A DNA stretch of 64,000 bases, from assembly GCF_003987645.1 (NCBI RefSeq), contig NZ_NGKA01000001.1, positions 124,001-188,000 on the forward strand. The letters are read 5' to 3'. This document shows positions 9,093-17,662 of this stretch, piece after piece. The translations under genes were made by a program, and so were the position numbers. The stretch is from Vagococcus elongatus (GTDB lineage: Bacteria > Bacillota > Bacilli > Lactobacillales > Vagococcaceae). The notes under the pieces were generated by a model, which saw only the letters and a program-made list of their open reading frames with translations, searched no databases and was not told the DNA's origin. Each line of letters starts with the position of its first letter. Position 1 is the first letter of the stretch.

Positions 9093-9389
9093 ATGGCAAA
9101 AAAAGGAGACTGGGTTAAAATCCATTCGACCATTTTGACGGCTGACCAAAGGGCTCCTCAAGTACCAGAGGACACAAAAATGGTACCTCTAGAGATGTGG
9201 GTCAAGGGATATTTGGAAGTAGATGGGAAGATAAATGATCTAGTCGAGATAAGAACGGTGACTGGTCGCAAAGAAACAGGAGTTTTGGTAGAAATTTCTC
9301 CAACCTATACCCATAGTTTTGGTGAGTTTATCCCGGAAATATTGGAAATTGACAGAATAGTACAAAAAGAACTCTATGGAGGTGAGTAA
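9093..9389 (+). CDS. ortA: 2-amino-4-oxopentanoate thiolase, alpha subunit
   Basis: A 98-residue protein matching OrtA, the small subunit of the CoA-dependent thiolase that splits 2-amino-4-oxopentanoate into acetyl-CoA and D-alanine. Recognisable parts are the start AKKGDWVKIHSTILTADQRAP, VPLEMWVKGYL, and the TVTGRKETG...SPTYTHSFGEFIPEI block. It has no catalytic motif of its own; OrtB carries PLP. ATG 9093 follows AAAAGGAGGAAG. The start of ortB lies 3 bp beyond the stop codon, so the subunits are tightly coupled. Confidence 0.92.
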   Translation: MAKKGDWVKIHSTILTADQRAPQVPEDTKMVPLEMWVKGYLEVDGKINDLVEIRTVTGRKETGVLVEISPTYTHSFGEFIPEILEIDRIVQKELYGGE

Positions 9390-9392
9390 GCT

Positions 9393-10793
9393 TTGTTAGA
9401 TAAAAGTTATGAATCAGTGATGGCAAGAAAAAACAGTATCATGAAAAATTCTATTCAGATTGATTATGATGAGTTTGAATCTGAAGGCATTGCTTTTGAT
9501 TATGAAAAAATGATGGCTGAAGCTGGATATGCTTTAGATGAAATGGTTGACATTCAAAGCAAGCTTGGGGTTGGAGACACACCAATCGTGGAATTAACTA
9601 ATTTGACGAAGCTTGCAAGGAAATATGCACCTTCAGGCAAAGGGGCACGTATTTTTATTAAAGATGAAGCAGCTAATGCTTCAGGTAGTTTTAAAGATCG
9701 GCGTGCGACAATCTCCGTGTATCATGCGAAAAAGCTTGGTTACAAAGGTGTGGTGACTGCTACATCAGGAAACTATGGTGCGGCCGTGGCAGCCCATGCA
9801 GCGAAGCTGGGATTGAAGTGTATCGTTGTTCAAGAATGTTTTGATTCTAAAGGAGTAGGACAACCTGAAATCGTAGAAAAAGCCAGAAAATGCGAAGCTC
9901 TTGGTGCGGAAGTCGTCCAGCTGACAGTTGGACCTGAGTTGTTTTATAAATTTCTGTTACTTATTGAAGAAACCGGGTATTTTAATGCTTCTTTATATAC
10001 TCCCTTCGGTATTGCCGGGATAGAAACTTTGGGGGCAGAAATAGTTCAACAGTTTGATGAAAAAATCGGACGTCAGCCAGATGTGGTGGTAGCCACGAAT
10101 GCTGGCGGTGGAAATCTGACAGGGACTGCTCGGGGGATGAGGCTAGCTGGAAATAAAAGCACTCAGATTGTCGGTGCTAGCGTAGATCTAAGCGGCCTGC
10201 ACATGGCTTCTGATACTGATTTTAATCGGAAATCATTCACAACAGGTCATACTGGCTTTGGAGTACCGTTCACCACAGGACCAGACCGCTCAGACGTTCC
10301 AAGGTCAGCTGCCCGCCCGTTACGTTACATGGACCGCTATGTTTTAGTCAATCAAGGAGAAGTCTTCTTTATCACTGAAGCATTGGCTAACCTAGAAGGA
10401 CTGGAAAAAGGACCTGCAGGAAATACTTCTCTCGCAGCTGCTTTTGCACTTGCGCAGGAGATGGATAAAGAACAAATAATTTTAGTGCAGGAAACTGAAT
10501 ATACTGGGGCAGGTAAGAGTGTCCAGCCTCAACTGTCTTTTGCACGAGACAATGGCATCAATGTGACATTTGGTGATCCAGGGGATGAAGTGCCCGGAAA
10601 AAGTATCATTTTACCATCAACTCCTGAACAAATCAGTGTAAAAGAGTTGGATTTGGGCTATTTGAGAAAATCTTTCGTGAAAAATGCGACCAAGGGATTA
10701 GATCGGGAGCTATCAGCTAAAGAATTAGAATTTTTAGCTGATGAAACAGGGAGCAGTGTATCGAACGTGAAAAAGATTATAGCTGAGTTATAA
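9393..10793 (+). CDS. ortB: 2-amino-4-oxopentanoate thiolase, beta subunit (PLP)
   Basis: A 466-residue fold-type II PLP enzyme related to threonine synthase, the catalytic partner of OrtA. The PLP lysine is in ASGSFKDRRA near residue 101. TATSGNYGAAVAAHAAKLG near residue 125 and NAGGGNLTGTARGM near residue 245 are cofactor and phosphate-binding loops. The TTG start at 9393 follows GGAGGTGAG, which overlaps the end of ortA. In anaerobes the products are acetyl-CoA, which can give ATP by substrate-level phosphorylation, and D-alanine. Confidence 0.92.
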   Translation: MLDKSYESVMARKNSIMKNSIQIDYDEFESEGIAFDYEKMMAEAGYALDEMVDIQSKLGVGDTPIVELTNLTKLARKYAPSGKGARIFIKDEAANASGSFKDRRATISVYHAKKLGYKGVVTATSGNYGAAVAAHAAKLGLKCIVVQECFDSKGVGQPEIVEKARKCEALGAEVVQLTVGPELFYKFLLLIEETGYFNASLYTPFGIAGIETLGAEIVQQFDEKIGRQPDVVVATNAGGGNLTGTARGMRLAGNKSTQIVGASVDLSGLHMASDTDFNRKSFTTGHTGFGVPFTTGPDRSDVPRSAARPLRYMDRYVLVNQGEVFFITEALANLEGLEKGPAGNTSLAAAFALAQEMDKEQIILVQETEYTGAGKSVQPQLSFARDNGINVTFGDPGDEVPGKSIILPSTPEQISVKELDLGYLRKSFVKNATKGLDRELSAKELEFLADETGSSVSNVKKIIAEL

Positions 10794-10813
10794 AGAAGGG
10801 AAGCGTAATAATT

Positions 10814-11182
10814 ATGGAAAACATTAAATTTGAAGACGAAAGAAAACATCTTGCAAATTTAACTGATGAGGAATTAAAAACACGTTTTTGGGAATTAGCT
10901 GAAGAAATTGTTGAACCGCTGCTTGATATGGGAAGGAAATATACTTCTCCGTCAATCGAACGTTCAGTACTTTTGCGTATGGGTTTTTCGTCTGTTGAAG
11001 CAGCAAAAATCGTTGAAACAGTCTTAGCTCATAATCTTATCGGTAAAGGTGCGGGACATATTGTTTACCGTATAGCCAAAGAAAATAATTTAGAGATTCG
11101 CGAGGCCGGGCTGAAACTTTACAATGGGGAATTGTGGGATCAAGTCAACAATATTTTCAAGGGAGGAAAAGCAAATGACTAA
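10814..11182 (+). CDS. oraS: D-ornithine 4,5-aminomutase, S subunit
   Basis: A 122-residue protein matching OraS, the small subunit of the B12- and PLP-dependent aminomutase that moves the amino group of D-ornithine from C5 to C4. Typical parts are RKHLANLTDEELKTRFWELAE, GRKYTSPSIERSVLLRMGFSS and GAGHIVYRIAKENN. Its ATG follows GAAGGGAAG. It overlaps oraE by 8 bp, giving a coupled S-E pair as in clostridia. Confidence 0.93.
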   Translation: MENIKFEDERKHLANLTDEELKTRFWELAEEIVEPLLDMGRKYTSPSIERSVLLRMGFSSVEAAKIVETVLAHNLIGKGAGHIVYRIAKENNLEIREAGLKLYNGELWDQVNNIFKGGKAND

Positions 11183-13406
11183 GAGTATCAAATTAGATAA
11201 AAATAAAAAACTCGATATCAATGAGATTTTAGCTGACCTTGAAAATTATCATCCAAGAAGGAAAGAATGGGTTTGGCGAACACCTGTACCGAATTATCAG
11301 ATGCATAAATTTGAATATAAGGACATGGCTGAATCGTTGAAACAATATGTGCCCTTGCCCTCAGCAAAATATTTTAATAATATTGACCCGCAAGGAACGT
11401 CGACTATCACAACAGAAATCGCCTCCGGACGTTTTGAAGATGATATCAGACGTATGCGCATGGCGGCTTGGCACGGTGCTGACCATATCATGGTTATTCG
11501 AACGGCAGGACAATCTCACTTTGATGGTTTAATTGAAGGAACACCTCAGGGAACTGGAGGAATCCCAATCACTCGCAAACAGGTGCGAGCCCAAAGAAAG
11601 GCACTGGATGCAATTGAAGATGAAGTGGGGCGTCCAATCAATTACCATAGTTATGTTTCAGGCATTGCTGGCCCAGAAGTTGCGGTGATGTTTGCCGAGG
11701 AAGGGGTCAACGGAGCACACCAAGACCCGCAGTATAATGTGTTATACCGAAACATCAACATGATACGCTCGTTTGTAGATGCTTGTGAATCTAAAAAAGT
11801 GATGGCTTGGGCAGGCATCGCACAAATTGACGGGGCACATAATGCCAATGCAACAGCAAGAGAAGCATGGAAAGTAATGCCGGAACTCATCGTGCAACAT
11901 GCAATCAACTCCGCTTTTTCTTATAAAGTAGGAATGGAAAAATCAAATATTTGTTTGTCCACCGTTCCTCCGACTGCACCTCCCGCGCCGTCAATGTATT
12001 TGGATCTGCCTTATGCTGTAGCACTAAGAGAATTTTTCAGCGACTATCGAATGAGGGCGCAGCAAAATACTAAGTACATGGAAGCATCTACTCGTGAGGC
12101 CACTGTGACCCATGTGCTCAACTTGCTGATTTCAAAACTGACGAGTGCAGATATTCAATCTACGATTACGCCGGATGAAGGAAGAAATGTGCCGTGGCAT
12201 ATTTATAATATTGAAGCAGTAGACACAGCCAAACAAGTCTTTCAAGGTCTGGACGGATTGAATGAAATGCTTGATTTGAAGGAGGATGGCCCTCTGAGAG
12301 AAAAAGCTCGAGAAATCAAAGAACGGGCAGTGTTGTTTATGGAAGCGATTATTGAAGATGGGGGATATTTCAAAGCGGTAGAGGATGCATTCTTTGTCGA
12401 TTCGGGCAATTTCCCTGAACGTAATGACGATGGGATTTCCCGTAAAATTAATGGGGGAGTCGGAGAAGGGACAGTCTATGAACGTGATGAAGATTATATG
12501 GCACCCGTTACTGCCCATTTCGGTTATAATAATGTTGAACAATACGATGCAGGTGCAAAAGAAGACCCTGCCAAACTGATTAACGGCTCCACTCTTGAAA
12601 AACCGGAAAAAATTATTTTCATTGATGAGCTGGATGAAAATGATAACGTTAATGTTCGTTTAGAAGAGACTAGGGAATTAAGAGAGCAAGAACTAATCGT
12701 TCCGGAAGCTGAATGGCAGGGAGATGGGATTATTCTCTTGACTATGATGATTCCTGAATCAACTCGAGTGGCAGAGTTCGCAGCTTTGGAAATGGCAAAG
12801 AAAATGGGATTGAAAGATGCCGAAGTAATCAATAAAGAAGTGATGCAATATGCTGAAGGAACTAGAATCGAGCTCAAGGGGCGTGTGCCTTTTGCGATTG
12901 ATAAAAATGATTTAGTCATTCCTGAGGAGCCTGTAGTCATGTCAGATGATGACATTCGTGAGGATATCAAACGTAAGAAAATGGTTCTAGTGGCTGGCAC
13001 AATCGGGGAAGATGAACATTCAGTCGGACTTCGTGAGATTATTGATATCAAGCATGGGGGAATTGAAAAATACGGCATCGAAGTCCACTATCTCGGAACG
13101 AGTGTCCCTGTTGAAAAAATCGTAGATGCTGCAATTGAATTAAATGCAGATGGTATCCTGGCCTCAACGATTATCAGCCATGACGATATTCACTACAAAA
13201 ATATGAAGCGAATCAATGATTTGGCAGTTGAAAAAGGTGTGCGTGATAAACTGATGATCATGGCGGGAGGGACACAAGTGGTGCCAGAAATCGCTACGAG
13301 CAAATATAATATGGATGCAGCTTTTGGTCGAGGCAGCAATGGACAGCAAGTAGCTACCGCTTTAGTCGAAAAAAGACGAAAGATGGAAAGAGAAGATAAC
13401 CAATGA
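11175..13406 (+). CDS. oraE: D-ornithine 4,5-aminomutase, E subunit (adenosylcobalamin and PLP)
   Basis: A 743-residue catalytic subunit. The N-terminal 500 residues form the PLP-binding barrel (GRFEDDIRRMRMAAWHGADH, INYHSYVSGIAGPEVAVMF, STVPPTAPPAPSMY). The C-terminal Rossmann domain holds the base-off cobalamin motif DxHxxG as DEHSVG, near residue 614, with ILASTIISHDD and IMAGGTQVVPE following. ATG 11175 is chosen because GGGAGG is 8 bp before it and the product then starts MTKSIKLD like the family; a longer frame from 11124 lacks this. The enzyme makes 2,4-diaminopentanoate for Ord. It overlaps the ATPase gene by 4 bp. Confidence 0.95.
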   Translation: MTKSIKLDKNKKLDINEILADLENYHPRRKEWVWRTPVPNYQMHKFEYKDMAESLKQYVPLPSAKYFNNIDPQGTSTITTEIASGRFEDDIRRMRMAAWHGADHIMVIRTAGQSHFDGLIEGTPQGTGGIPITRKQVRAQRKALDAIEDEVGRPINYHSYVSGIAGPEVAVMFAEEGVNGAHQDPQYNVLYRNINMIRSFVDACESKKVMAWAGIAQIDGAHNANATAREAWKVMPELIVQHAINSAFSYKVGMEKSNICLSTVPPTAPPAPSMYLDLPYAVALREFFSDYRMRAQQNTKYMEASTREATVTHVLNLLISKLTSADIQSTITPDEGRNVPWHIYNIEAVDTAKQVFQGLDGLNEMLDLKEDGPLREKAREIKERAVLFMEAIIEDGGYFKAVEDAFFVDSGNFPERNDDGISRKINGGVGEGTVYERDEDYMAPVTAHFGYNNVEQYDAGAKEDPAKLINGSTLEKPEKIIFIDELDENDNVNVRLEETRELREQELIVPEAEWQGDGIILLTMMIPESTRVAEFAALEMAKKMGLKDAEVINKEVMQYAEGTRIELKGRVPFAIDKNDLVIPEEPVVMSDDDIREDIKRKKMVLVAGTIGEDEHSVGLREIIDIKHGGIEKYGIEVHYLGTSVPVEKIVDAAIELNADGILASTIISHDDIHYKNMKRINDLAVEKGVRDKLMIMAGGTQVVPEIATSKYNMDAAFGRGSNGQQVATALVEKRRKMEREDNQ

Positions 13407-14797
13407 AAGTCGATGTATTAGTAGCTGAAATTGGCTCAACGACAACCGTTGTCAATGCTTTTCATCATATTCATTCGGAAAATCCCCAGTTTATTGGTCA
13501 AGGACAAGCTACAACTAGCGTGGAAGCTGGAGATGTTAGAATTGGTTTGCAAAATAGCATTGATGACCTTAAAAATAATCTAGGTGTGAAAGATTTAAGC
13601 TATGATGAGATGTTTGCTACGTCAAGTGCCGCCGGGGGCTTAAAAATGACTGTACATGGTCTAGTCTTTGATATGACTGCAAGAGCTGCTAAGGAAGCAG
13701 CTCTTGGGGCCGGGGCGATTGTTCGTTTTGTGACAGCAGGCAAACTACGTCGGACAGACTTAAAAAAAATCCAAGAAATCAATCCCAATATTATTTTATT
13801 AGCTGGCGGTGTGGATTACGGGGAAAGAGAGACCGCACTAGAAAATGCAGAAAAAATTTTAGATTTAAATTTAAAGATACCTGTGATTTATGCAGGCAAT
13901 ATTGAAAACGATGAAGAAATAAAACTAATCTTTGAAGGAAGCCAGCAAGAACTGATGGTTGTGGAAAATGTTTTTCCAAAAATTGATGAATTGAATGTGG
14001 AGCCTACAAGAAAAGTAATTCAAAAAGTTTTTGAAAATCACATTGTTCACGCACCGGGGATGAGCCATGTTTATGACATGGTAAATGAGACGATCACGCC
14101 GACACCTGCATCCGTCATGAATATGTGTAAACTGATTTATGAAAGAATTGGTGATGTGCTAGTGATTGATGTGGGTGGGGCAACGACGGATGTCCATTCT
14201 GTCACAGAAGGTAACGAAGCTATTTCACGGATACAAGTGGCACCTGAACCTGTGGCGAAACGTACGGTGGAAGGGGACTTGGGGATGTATGTCAATAGTC
14301 AGAATGTGATTGATATAGTGGGGAAAGATGTTTTAGAAAAAGAAGGATTTAATGTTGACACCCTATTGGCTAATTATCAATTTATCCCTCGCACAGAAGA
14401 AGAAAAACGCTTCATTGTCAGGTTGACTGAGGCGGCCACTCTAACCGCGGTTTACAGACATGCAGGAAAATTACGTCATGTTTATGGTCCAAGCGGCAGA
14501 GCCACTCTGGCTCAAGGTAAAGATTTGACTAGAATACAATATATTATTGGGACAGGGGGAGCACTTACCCAACTTCCAGACGGGGAGAAAATACTCAAAA
14601 AAATCGTGCAAAAAGAAAAAACAAAGGATATGCTGCTGCCAGCCGGAGAAGTAACGATTTTAATGGATTATCAATACATTTTAGCTTCCTTAGGTGTGCT
14701 GGCGTATAAATATGAAGCGGCAGCCTTGAAGCTTTTAGAAGGCTCTTTAAATATGACTTTACCAGTAAAAGAAGCCTTGGAGGATGAGGAACCTTAA
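13403..14797 (+). CDS. GlmL/MutL-family ATPase, probable OraE-reactivating protein
   Basis: A 464-residue protein of the actin/Hsp70-like ATPase superfamily, GlmL/MutL group, found beside B12-dependent mutases. Visible motifs are the phosphate-1 loop VAEIGSTTTVVNAF at the start, NIILLAGGVDYGERE near residue 135, a second phosphate loop VIDVGGATTDVHSV near residue 255, and IIGTGGALTQLP near residue 382. Its ATGA overlap with oraE implies matched synthesis. By analogy with reactivases that release damaged cobalamin from isomerases, it may maintain OraE; that function is inferred and is not established for this group. Confidence 0.85.
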   Translation: MKVDVLVAEIGSTTTVVNAFHHIHSENPQFIGQGQATTSVEAGDVRIGLQNSIDDLKNNLGVKDLSYDEMFATSSAAGGLKMTVHGLVFDMTARAAKEAALGAGAIVRFVTAGKLRRTDLKKIQEINPNIILLAGGVDYGERETALENAEKILDLNLKIPVIYAGNIENDEEIKLIFEGSQQELMVVENVFPKIDELNVEPTRKVIQKVFENHIVHAPGMSHVYDMVNETITPTPASVMNMCKLIYERIGDVLVIDVGGATTDVHSVTEGNEAISRIQVAPEPVAKRTVEGDLGMYVNSQNVIDIVGKDVLEKEGFNVDTLLANYQFIPRTEEEKRFIVRLTEAATLTAVYRHAGKLRHVYGPSGRATLAQGKDLTRIQYIIGTGGALTQLPDGEKILKKIVQKEKTKDMLLPAGEVTILMDYQYILASLGVLAYKYEAAALKLLEGSLNMTLPVKEALEDEEP

Positions 14798-14871
14798 TAG
14801 CAGGGAGTCAATGGCTTTAAGCATAAACTATTTTCAGCAGTGATGTCACATAGGAAAACGGTAGACTAATT

Positions 14872-15714
14872 ATGAAAAGAAAAATAAATATTTATAATTT
14901 GCACACGCACATTGGACAGACTAAAGCAGGTGTAGAGTTTGGACCGGATTATTTGAAAGAATTAGGATTGATTGGCAGGCTTATTGATCTTGGGTATGAG
15001 GTCAGTACATTTGATTTGTATGATACTTATGATTTCAATAAATTTAATTCTCTGATAACTATGAAAAATAATTTAGAAAAAATTTTGGACCTTAAAGACG
15101 AAGCGTTGCAGCTTTTTATTGGAGGAGATCACAGTTTATCATTTAGCAGTCTTTCTTCTTTAAAATTGGACGAAAACTCGGTGGTCATCTGGCTGGATGC
15201 TCATGCAGATATGAACACTGTATCGACGTCGCCGACAGGTAGTTTACATGGCATGCCTTTAGCCTACGCCATGGGGTACGGTGAGGAAAATGACATACTT
15301 GGGATTTTTGATAAAAAAATAAAATCAGATAATGTCTTCTTGATTGGACAAAGGGCTATCGACAAACAAGAAAGGGCATTAATCGACAGCTCAGGTGTTC
15401 ATTTTTACGGGGCGGAGATTATAGAAAAAAATCCGAAGTGGCTGGAAGAGTGTCTTAGTGAAATTTCCACAAGAGCAAGAAAGGTCCATCTCAGTTTTGA
15501 TATCGACAGTCTTGATTCGACCCTTGTCCCGGGAACTGGGACGCCAGTAGAAAATGGGTTGTCAGAAACGACAGTCTTAGACTTTATTCAAAAGTTAAAA
15601 GATCGTGTCCGTATTACAAGTATGGACTTTGTAGAAATCAATCCATATTTGGACATGAAGGATAAGCGGACTGGAAAACAGGCAATGAGGATTATAGAAG
15701 AAATATTGAAATGA
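14872..15714 (+). CDS. rocF: arginase (ureohydrolase family), last gene of the ornithine operon
   Basis: A 280-residue ureohydrolase, predicted to hydrolyse arginine to ornithine and urea. All Mn-binding motifs are present: GGDHS near residue 84, LDAHADMNT near 108, and SFDIDSLDS near 206. In the last, the usual Pro after Asp (SxDxDxxDP) is Ser. GTGTPVENGLS follows and MDFVEINP closes the barrel. Agmatinase or formiminoglutamase are alternatives, but the context of ornithine use favours arginase. It lies 74 bp after the ATPase gene with a weak ribosome site (TAGGAAAACGG) and is followed by a strong terminator. Confidence 0.82.
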   Translation: MKRKINIYNLHTHIGQTKAGVEFGPDYLKELGLIGRLIDLGYEVSTFDLYDTYDFNKFNSLITMKNNLEKILDLKDEALQLFIGGDHSLSFSSLSSLKLDENSVVIWLDAHADMNTVSTSPTGSLHGMPLAYAMGYGEENDILGIFDKKIKSDNVFLIGQRAIDKQERALIDSSGVHFYGAEIIEKNPKWLEECLSEISTRARKVHLSFDIDSLDSTLVPGTGTPVENGLSETTVLDFIQKLKDRVRITSMDFVEINPYLDMKDKRTGKQAMRIIEEILK

Positions 15715-15733
15715 GGTAGAAAGAGTAAATTTT

Positions 15734-15776
15734 AAACAACAATCTAAACTTTTGTTTAGACTGTTGTTTATTTTTT
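15734..15776. terminator. bidirectional terminator between the arginase and LysR genes
   Basis: AAACAACAATCTAAAC pairs with GTTTAGACTGTTGTTT, 16 bp with one mismatch, around a short TTTT loop. It is followed by a T-rich run on the plus strand, with A-rich sequence on the other side for the convergent gene. Confidence 0.88.
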
Positions 15777-16661
15777 CCAAGCTAATTCTCTGGATGTTGT
15801 TTGATTTTTTTTGAAACGATAACAAATGGCATTAAAGGCCTGATTGATATATTTATTATCCAAACGGTTAGCATTCATTACGATATGGATAGGTTCACTT
15901 TTGGTCAATTGTTTCAGTATCTTGATTTCTCCAGACTGGATATACTTTTTCAATCTACCAGTTCTGACAATGCCAATCATTTTTTCGTTTAGTATAGCTT
16001 CTTGGACAACTTCATCGCTGCTGCAATGAATAATGGTCGGAGTGGAGACACTTTTTAAAAAAAAGCTTTCATAAGAATATTTTTCAGTGTTATCTATCAC
16101 GATAGGGTATTTTTCTAGGTAGTATTCAATGTCAATAGACTCTTTATAGATTTCAGAAGAAATACAAAGAGCAGTGGCTTCTGATCCGATTTTTTCGTAA
16201 AGCAGGTCTGAGGATGCAATATTACCAGAAACGATACCTAAATCGATTTCATTTCGGATGATACGCTGGATAGCTGTTTCGTTATTAGTACCGTCTAATT
16301 GAAAAGAGACGGTGGGAAATTTTGCAACGACTGATTTGAGGATAGGCAAAAAATAATTAAACAAATAATAATCGTGTCCCTGAAGACGTATCTTATACTT
16401 TTCACCATGTTCTGGATGAATTTTTTTTAATAAATTTACTTCTCTTAAGATATTGGTGGAATGTTTAAATAATTCCTCTCCTGCAAGTGTCAGAAAATAT
16501 TTCCCACCTTTTTTTTCTAATAAAGTGGTTCCTATTTCATTTTCAAGACTTTGGATATGTTTTGAGATTGTCGGCTGGGAATAATTTAATTTTTGGGCAG
16601 CTTTAGTCATGTTTAATTCTTGAGCAACAACTTGAAATGTTTCTAGTGTTCTGATTTCCAA
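15768..16661 (-). CDS. LysR-family transcriptional regulator
   Basis: A 297-residue LysR protein. Residues 1-60 form the winged helix-turn-helix (LETFQVVAQELNMTKAAQKLNYSQPTISKHIQSLENEIG), followed by a periplasmic-binding-like effector domain with IRLQGHDYYLF and DLGIVSGNIASSDL. I chose TTG 16661 (product MEIRTLETF) because GGGAGGGAA sits 7-8 bp before it; a frame from 16679 begins inside that ribosome site. It is convergent with the ornithine operon and divergent from the adenosyltransferase gene. It probably controls one or both; no effector can be read from sequence. Confidence 0.85.
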   Translation of the reverse strand: MEIRTLETFQVVAQELNMTKAAQKLNYSQPTISKHIQSLENEIGTTLLEKKGGKYFLTLAGEELFKHSTNILREVNLLKKIHPEHGEKYKIRLQGHDYYLFNYFLPILKSVVAKFPTVSFQLDGTNNETAIQRIIRNEIDLGIVSGNIASSDLLYEKIGSEATALCISSEIYKESIDIEYYLEKYPIVIDNTEKYSYESFFLKSVSTPTIIHCSSDEVVQEAILNEKMIGIVRTGRLKKYIQSGEIKILKQLTKSEPIHIVMNANRLDNKYINQAFNAICYRFKKNQTTSRELAWKK

Positions 16662-16706
16662 AATAAAGTTCCCTCCCAATGAATTGAATGAGTTTATATC
16701 TCTAAC

Positions 16707-16723
16707 GTAAATATATCATTTAC
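16707..16723. promoter_or_regulatory. 17-bp dyad upstream of the LysR gene
   Basis: GTAAAT-ATATC-ATTTAC is a perfect inverted repeat about 45 bp before the LysR start codon. A possible autoregulatory operator. Confidence 0.35.
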
Positions 16724-16839
16724 TCAAGAATAAATACAGTTTTTAATGAATTTAAAATAACTTTAAACGATATGGTTAAGCTTGATTTTACATTCGCCAT
16801 TCAAGTTGTTATGAACGATATTAATCACGAAACAAAATC

Positions 16840-16898
16840 ATTAATAACCTACTTATAAATAACAATTAAACGATTAATAACACTAAGAAATAAATAAC
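16840..16898. repeat. two imperfect AT-rich direct repeats in the LysR/adenosyltransferase intergenic region
   Basis: ATTAATAACCTACTTATAAATAAC (16840-16863, 24 bp) recurs in altered form at 16873-16898. Both copies begin ATTAATAAC and end AAATAAC, and start 33 bp apart, about three helical turns. They lie 50-110 bp before the adenosyltransferase start and could be tandem regulator sites or only low-complexity DNA. Confidence 0.35.
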
Positions 16899-16950
16899 GT
16901 ATTATTAATTGTTTTATTTGGTAAAAATAATTTGGATAGGAGGAATAATC

Positions 16951-17514
16951 ATGAAATTATATACAAAGGGTGGAGACAAAGGAAAAACATCTATCATAGG
17001 GGGAAAAAGAGTATCTAAAAATAATCCACGTGTGAGAGCATACGGGACAGTAGATGAGGCGAATTCTTTTATTGGCTTAGTCATAAGTTCGATGTCGAAA
17101 GAGGAAATGCCCGAACTATATGAAGAATTATCAGTCATCCAACAATACCTGTTTGATGCAGGTACAGATCTGGCAACGCCAGCCGTCGCTGAAAAATATC
17201 GCATATCAAAAGAATGTGTGGAGTGGTTAGAGGGAAGAATTGATGTTTATGCTGGAAAAGTTCCCCCAATCGAAAAATTTATTATTCCCGGGGGGCATAA
17301 GATAAGTTCTCAAATCCATATTTGCCGGACAATTATCAGAAGAGCAGAGCGGGAAACTGTGGACATTCTTTCAGAAGAAAAAATCAATGAACAGGCGTTG
17401 AAATTTTTAAATCGTTTATCAGATTTCTTGTTTGTTGCCGCTCGCTATGTCAATCATTTTTATGGAGAACAGGATATATTTTATGAAAGAAGCGGAAAAG
17501 TTTTCCGTAATTAA
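16951..17514 (+). CDS. pduO: PduO-type cob(I)alamin adenosyltransferase
   Basis: A 187-residue ATP:corrinoid adenosyltransferase that makes adenosylcobalamin. The N-terminus MKLYTKGGDKGKTSIIGGKR is the ATP-binding signature, followed by RVRAYGTVDEANSFIG (about residues 28-43), FIIPGGH near 113, and the CRTIIRRAERETVDI helix with catalytic arginines near 125-135. ATG 16951 follows ATAGGAGGAAT; a longer frame from 16909 has no ribosome site. As OraE is the only adenosylcobalamin enzyme seen in the window, this gene most likely serves the ornithine pathway. Confidence 0.92.
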   Translation: MKLYTKGGDKGKTSIIGGKRVSKNNPRVRAYGTVDEANSFIGLVISSMSKEEMPELYEELSVIQQYLFDAGTDLATPAVAEKYRISKECVEWLEGRIDVYAGKVPPIEKFIIPGGHKISSQIHICRTIIRRAERETVDILSEEKINEQALKFLNRLSDFLFVAARYVNHFYGEQDIFYERSGKVFRN

Positions 17515-17581
17515 AGCTTTTTTTGACAACTATGGTGTGGGTAGAAAGACTTCAAAAAATCAACTATAAACTAAGACAATA

Positions 17582-17618
17582 AAAACTGTGAGAAGTAGTT
17601 ATTACCTCTCACAGTTTT
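17582..17618. terminator. terminator between convergent pduO and trhA
   Basis: AAAACTGTGAGA (17582-17593) pairs perfectly with TCTCACAGTTTT (17607-17618). The T-run is best on the minus strand, for the TrhA gene, but it can serve both. Confidence 0.85.
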
Positions 17619-17662
17619 AATCATTTCCTGAATGAAAGCTAGCCTTACGTACGAACATAGGA

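Noticed and set aside
11347-13078. Several open frames on both strands inside oraE
   Set aside because: They overlap a strongly conserved gene and have no start signals of their own.
16840-16898. Possible CRISPR-like array
   Set aside because: Only two imperfect copies of very AT-rich sequence and no cas genes.
16680-16950. Possible cobalamin riboswitch before the adenosyltransferase gene
   Set aside because: The region is AT-rich and lacks the conserved B12-box and stem pattern.
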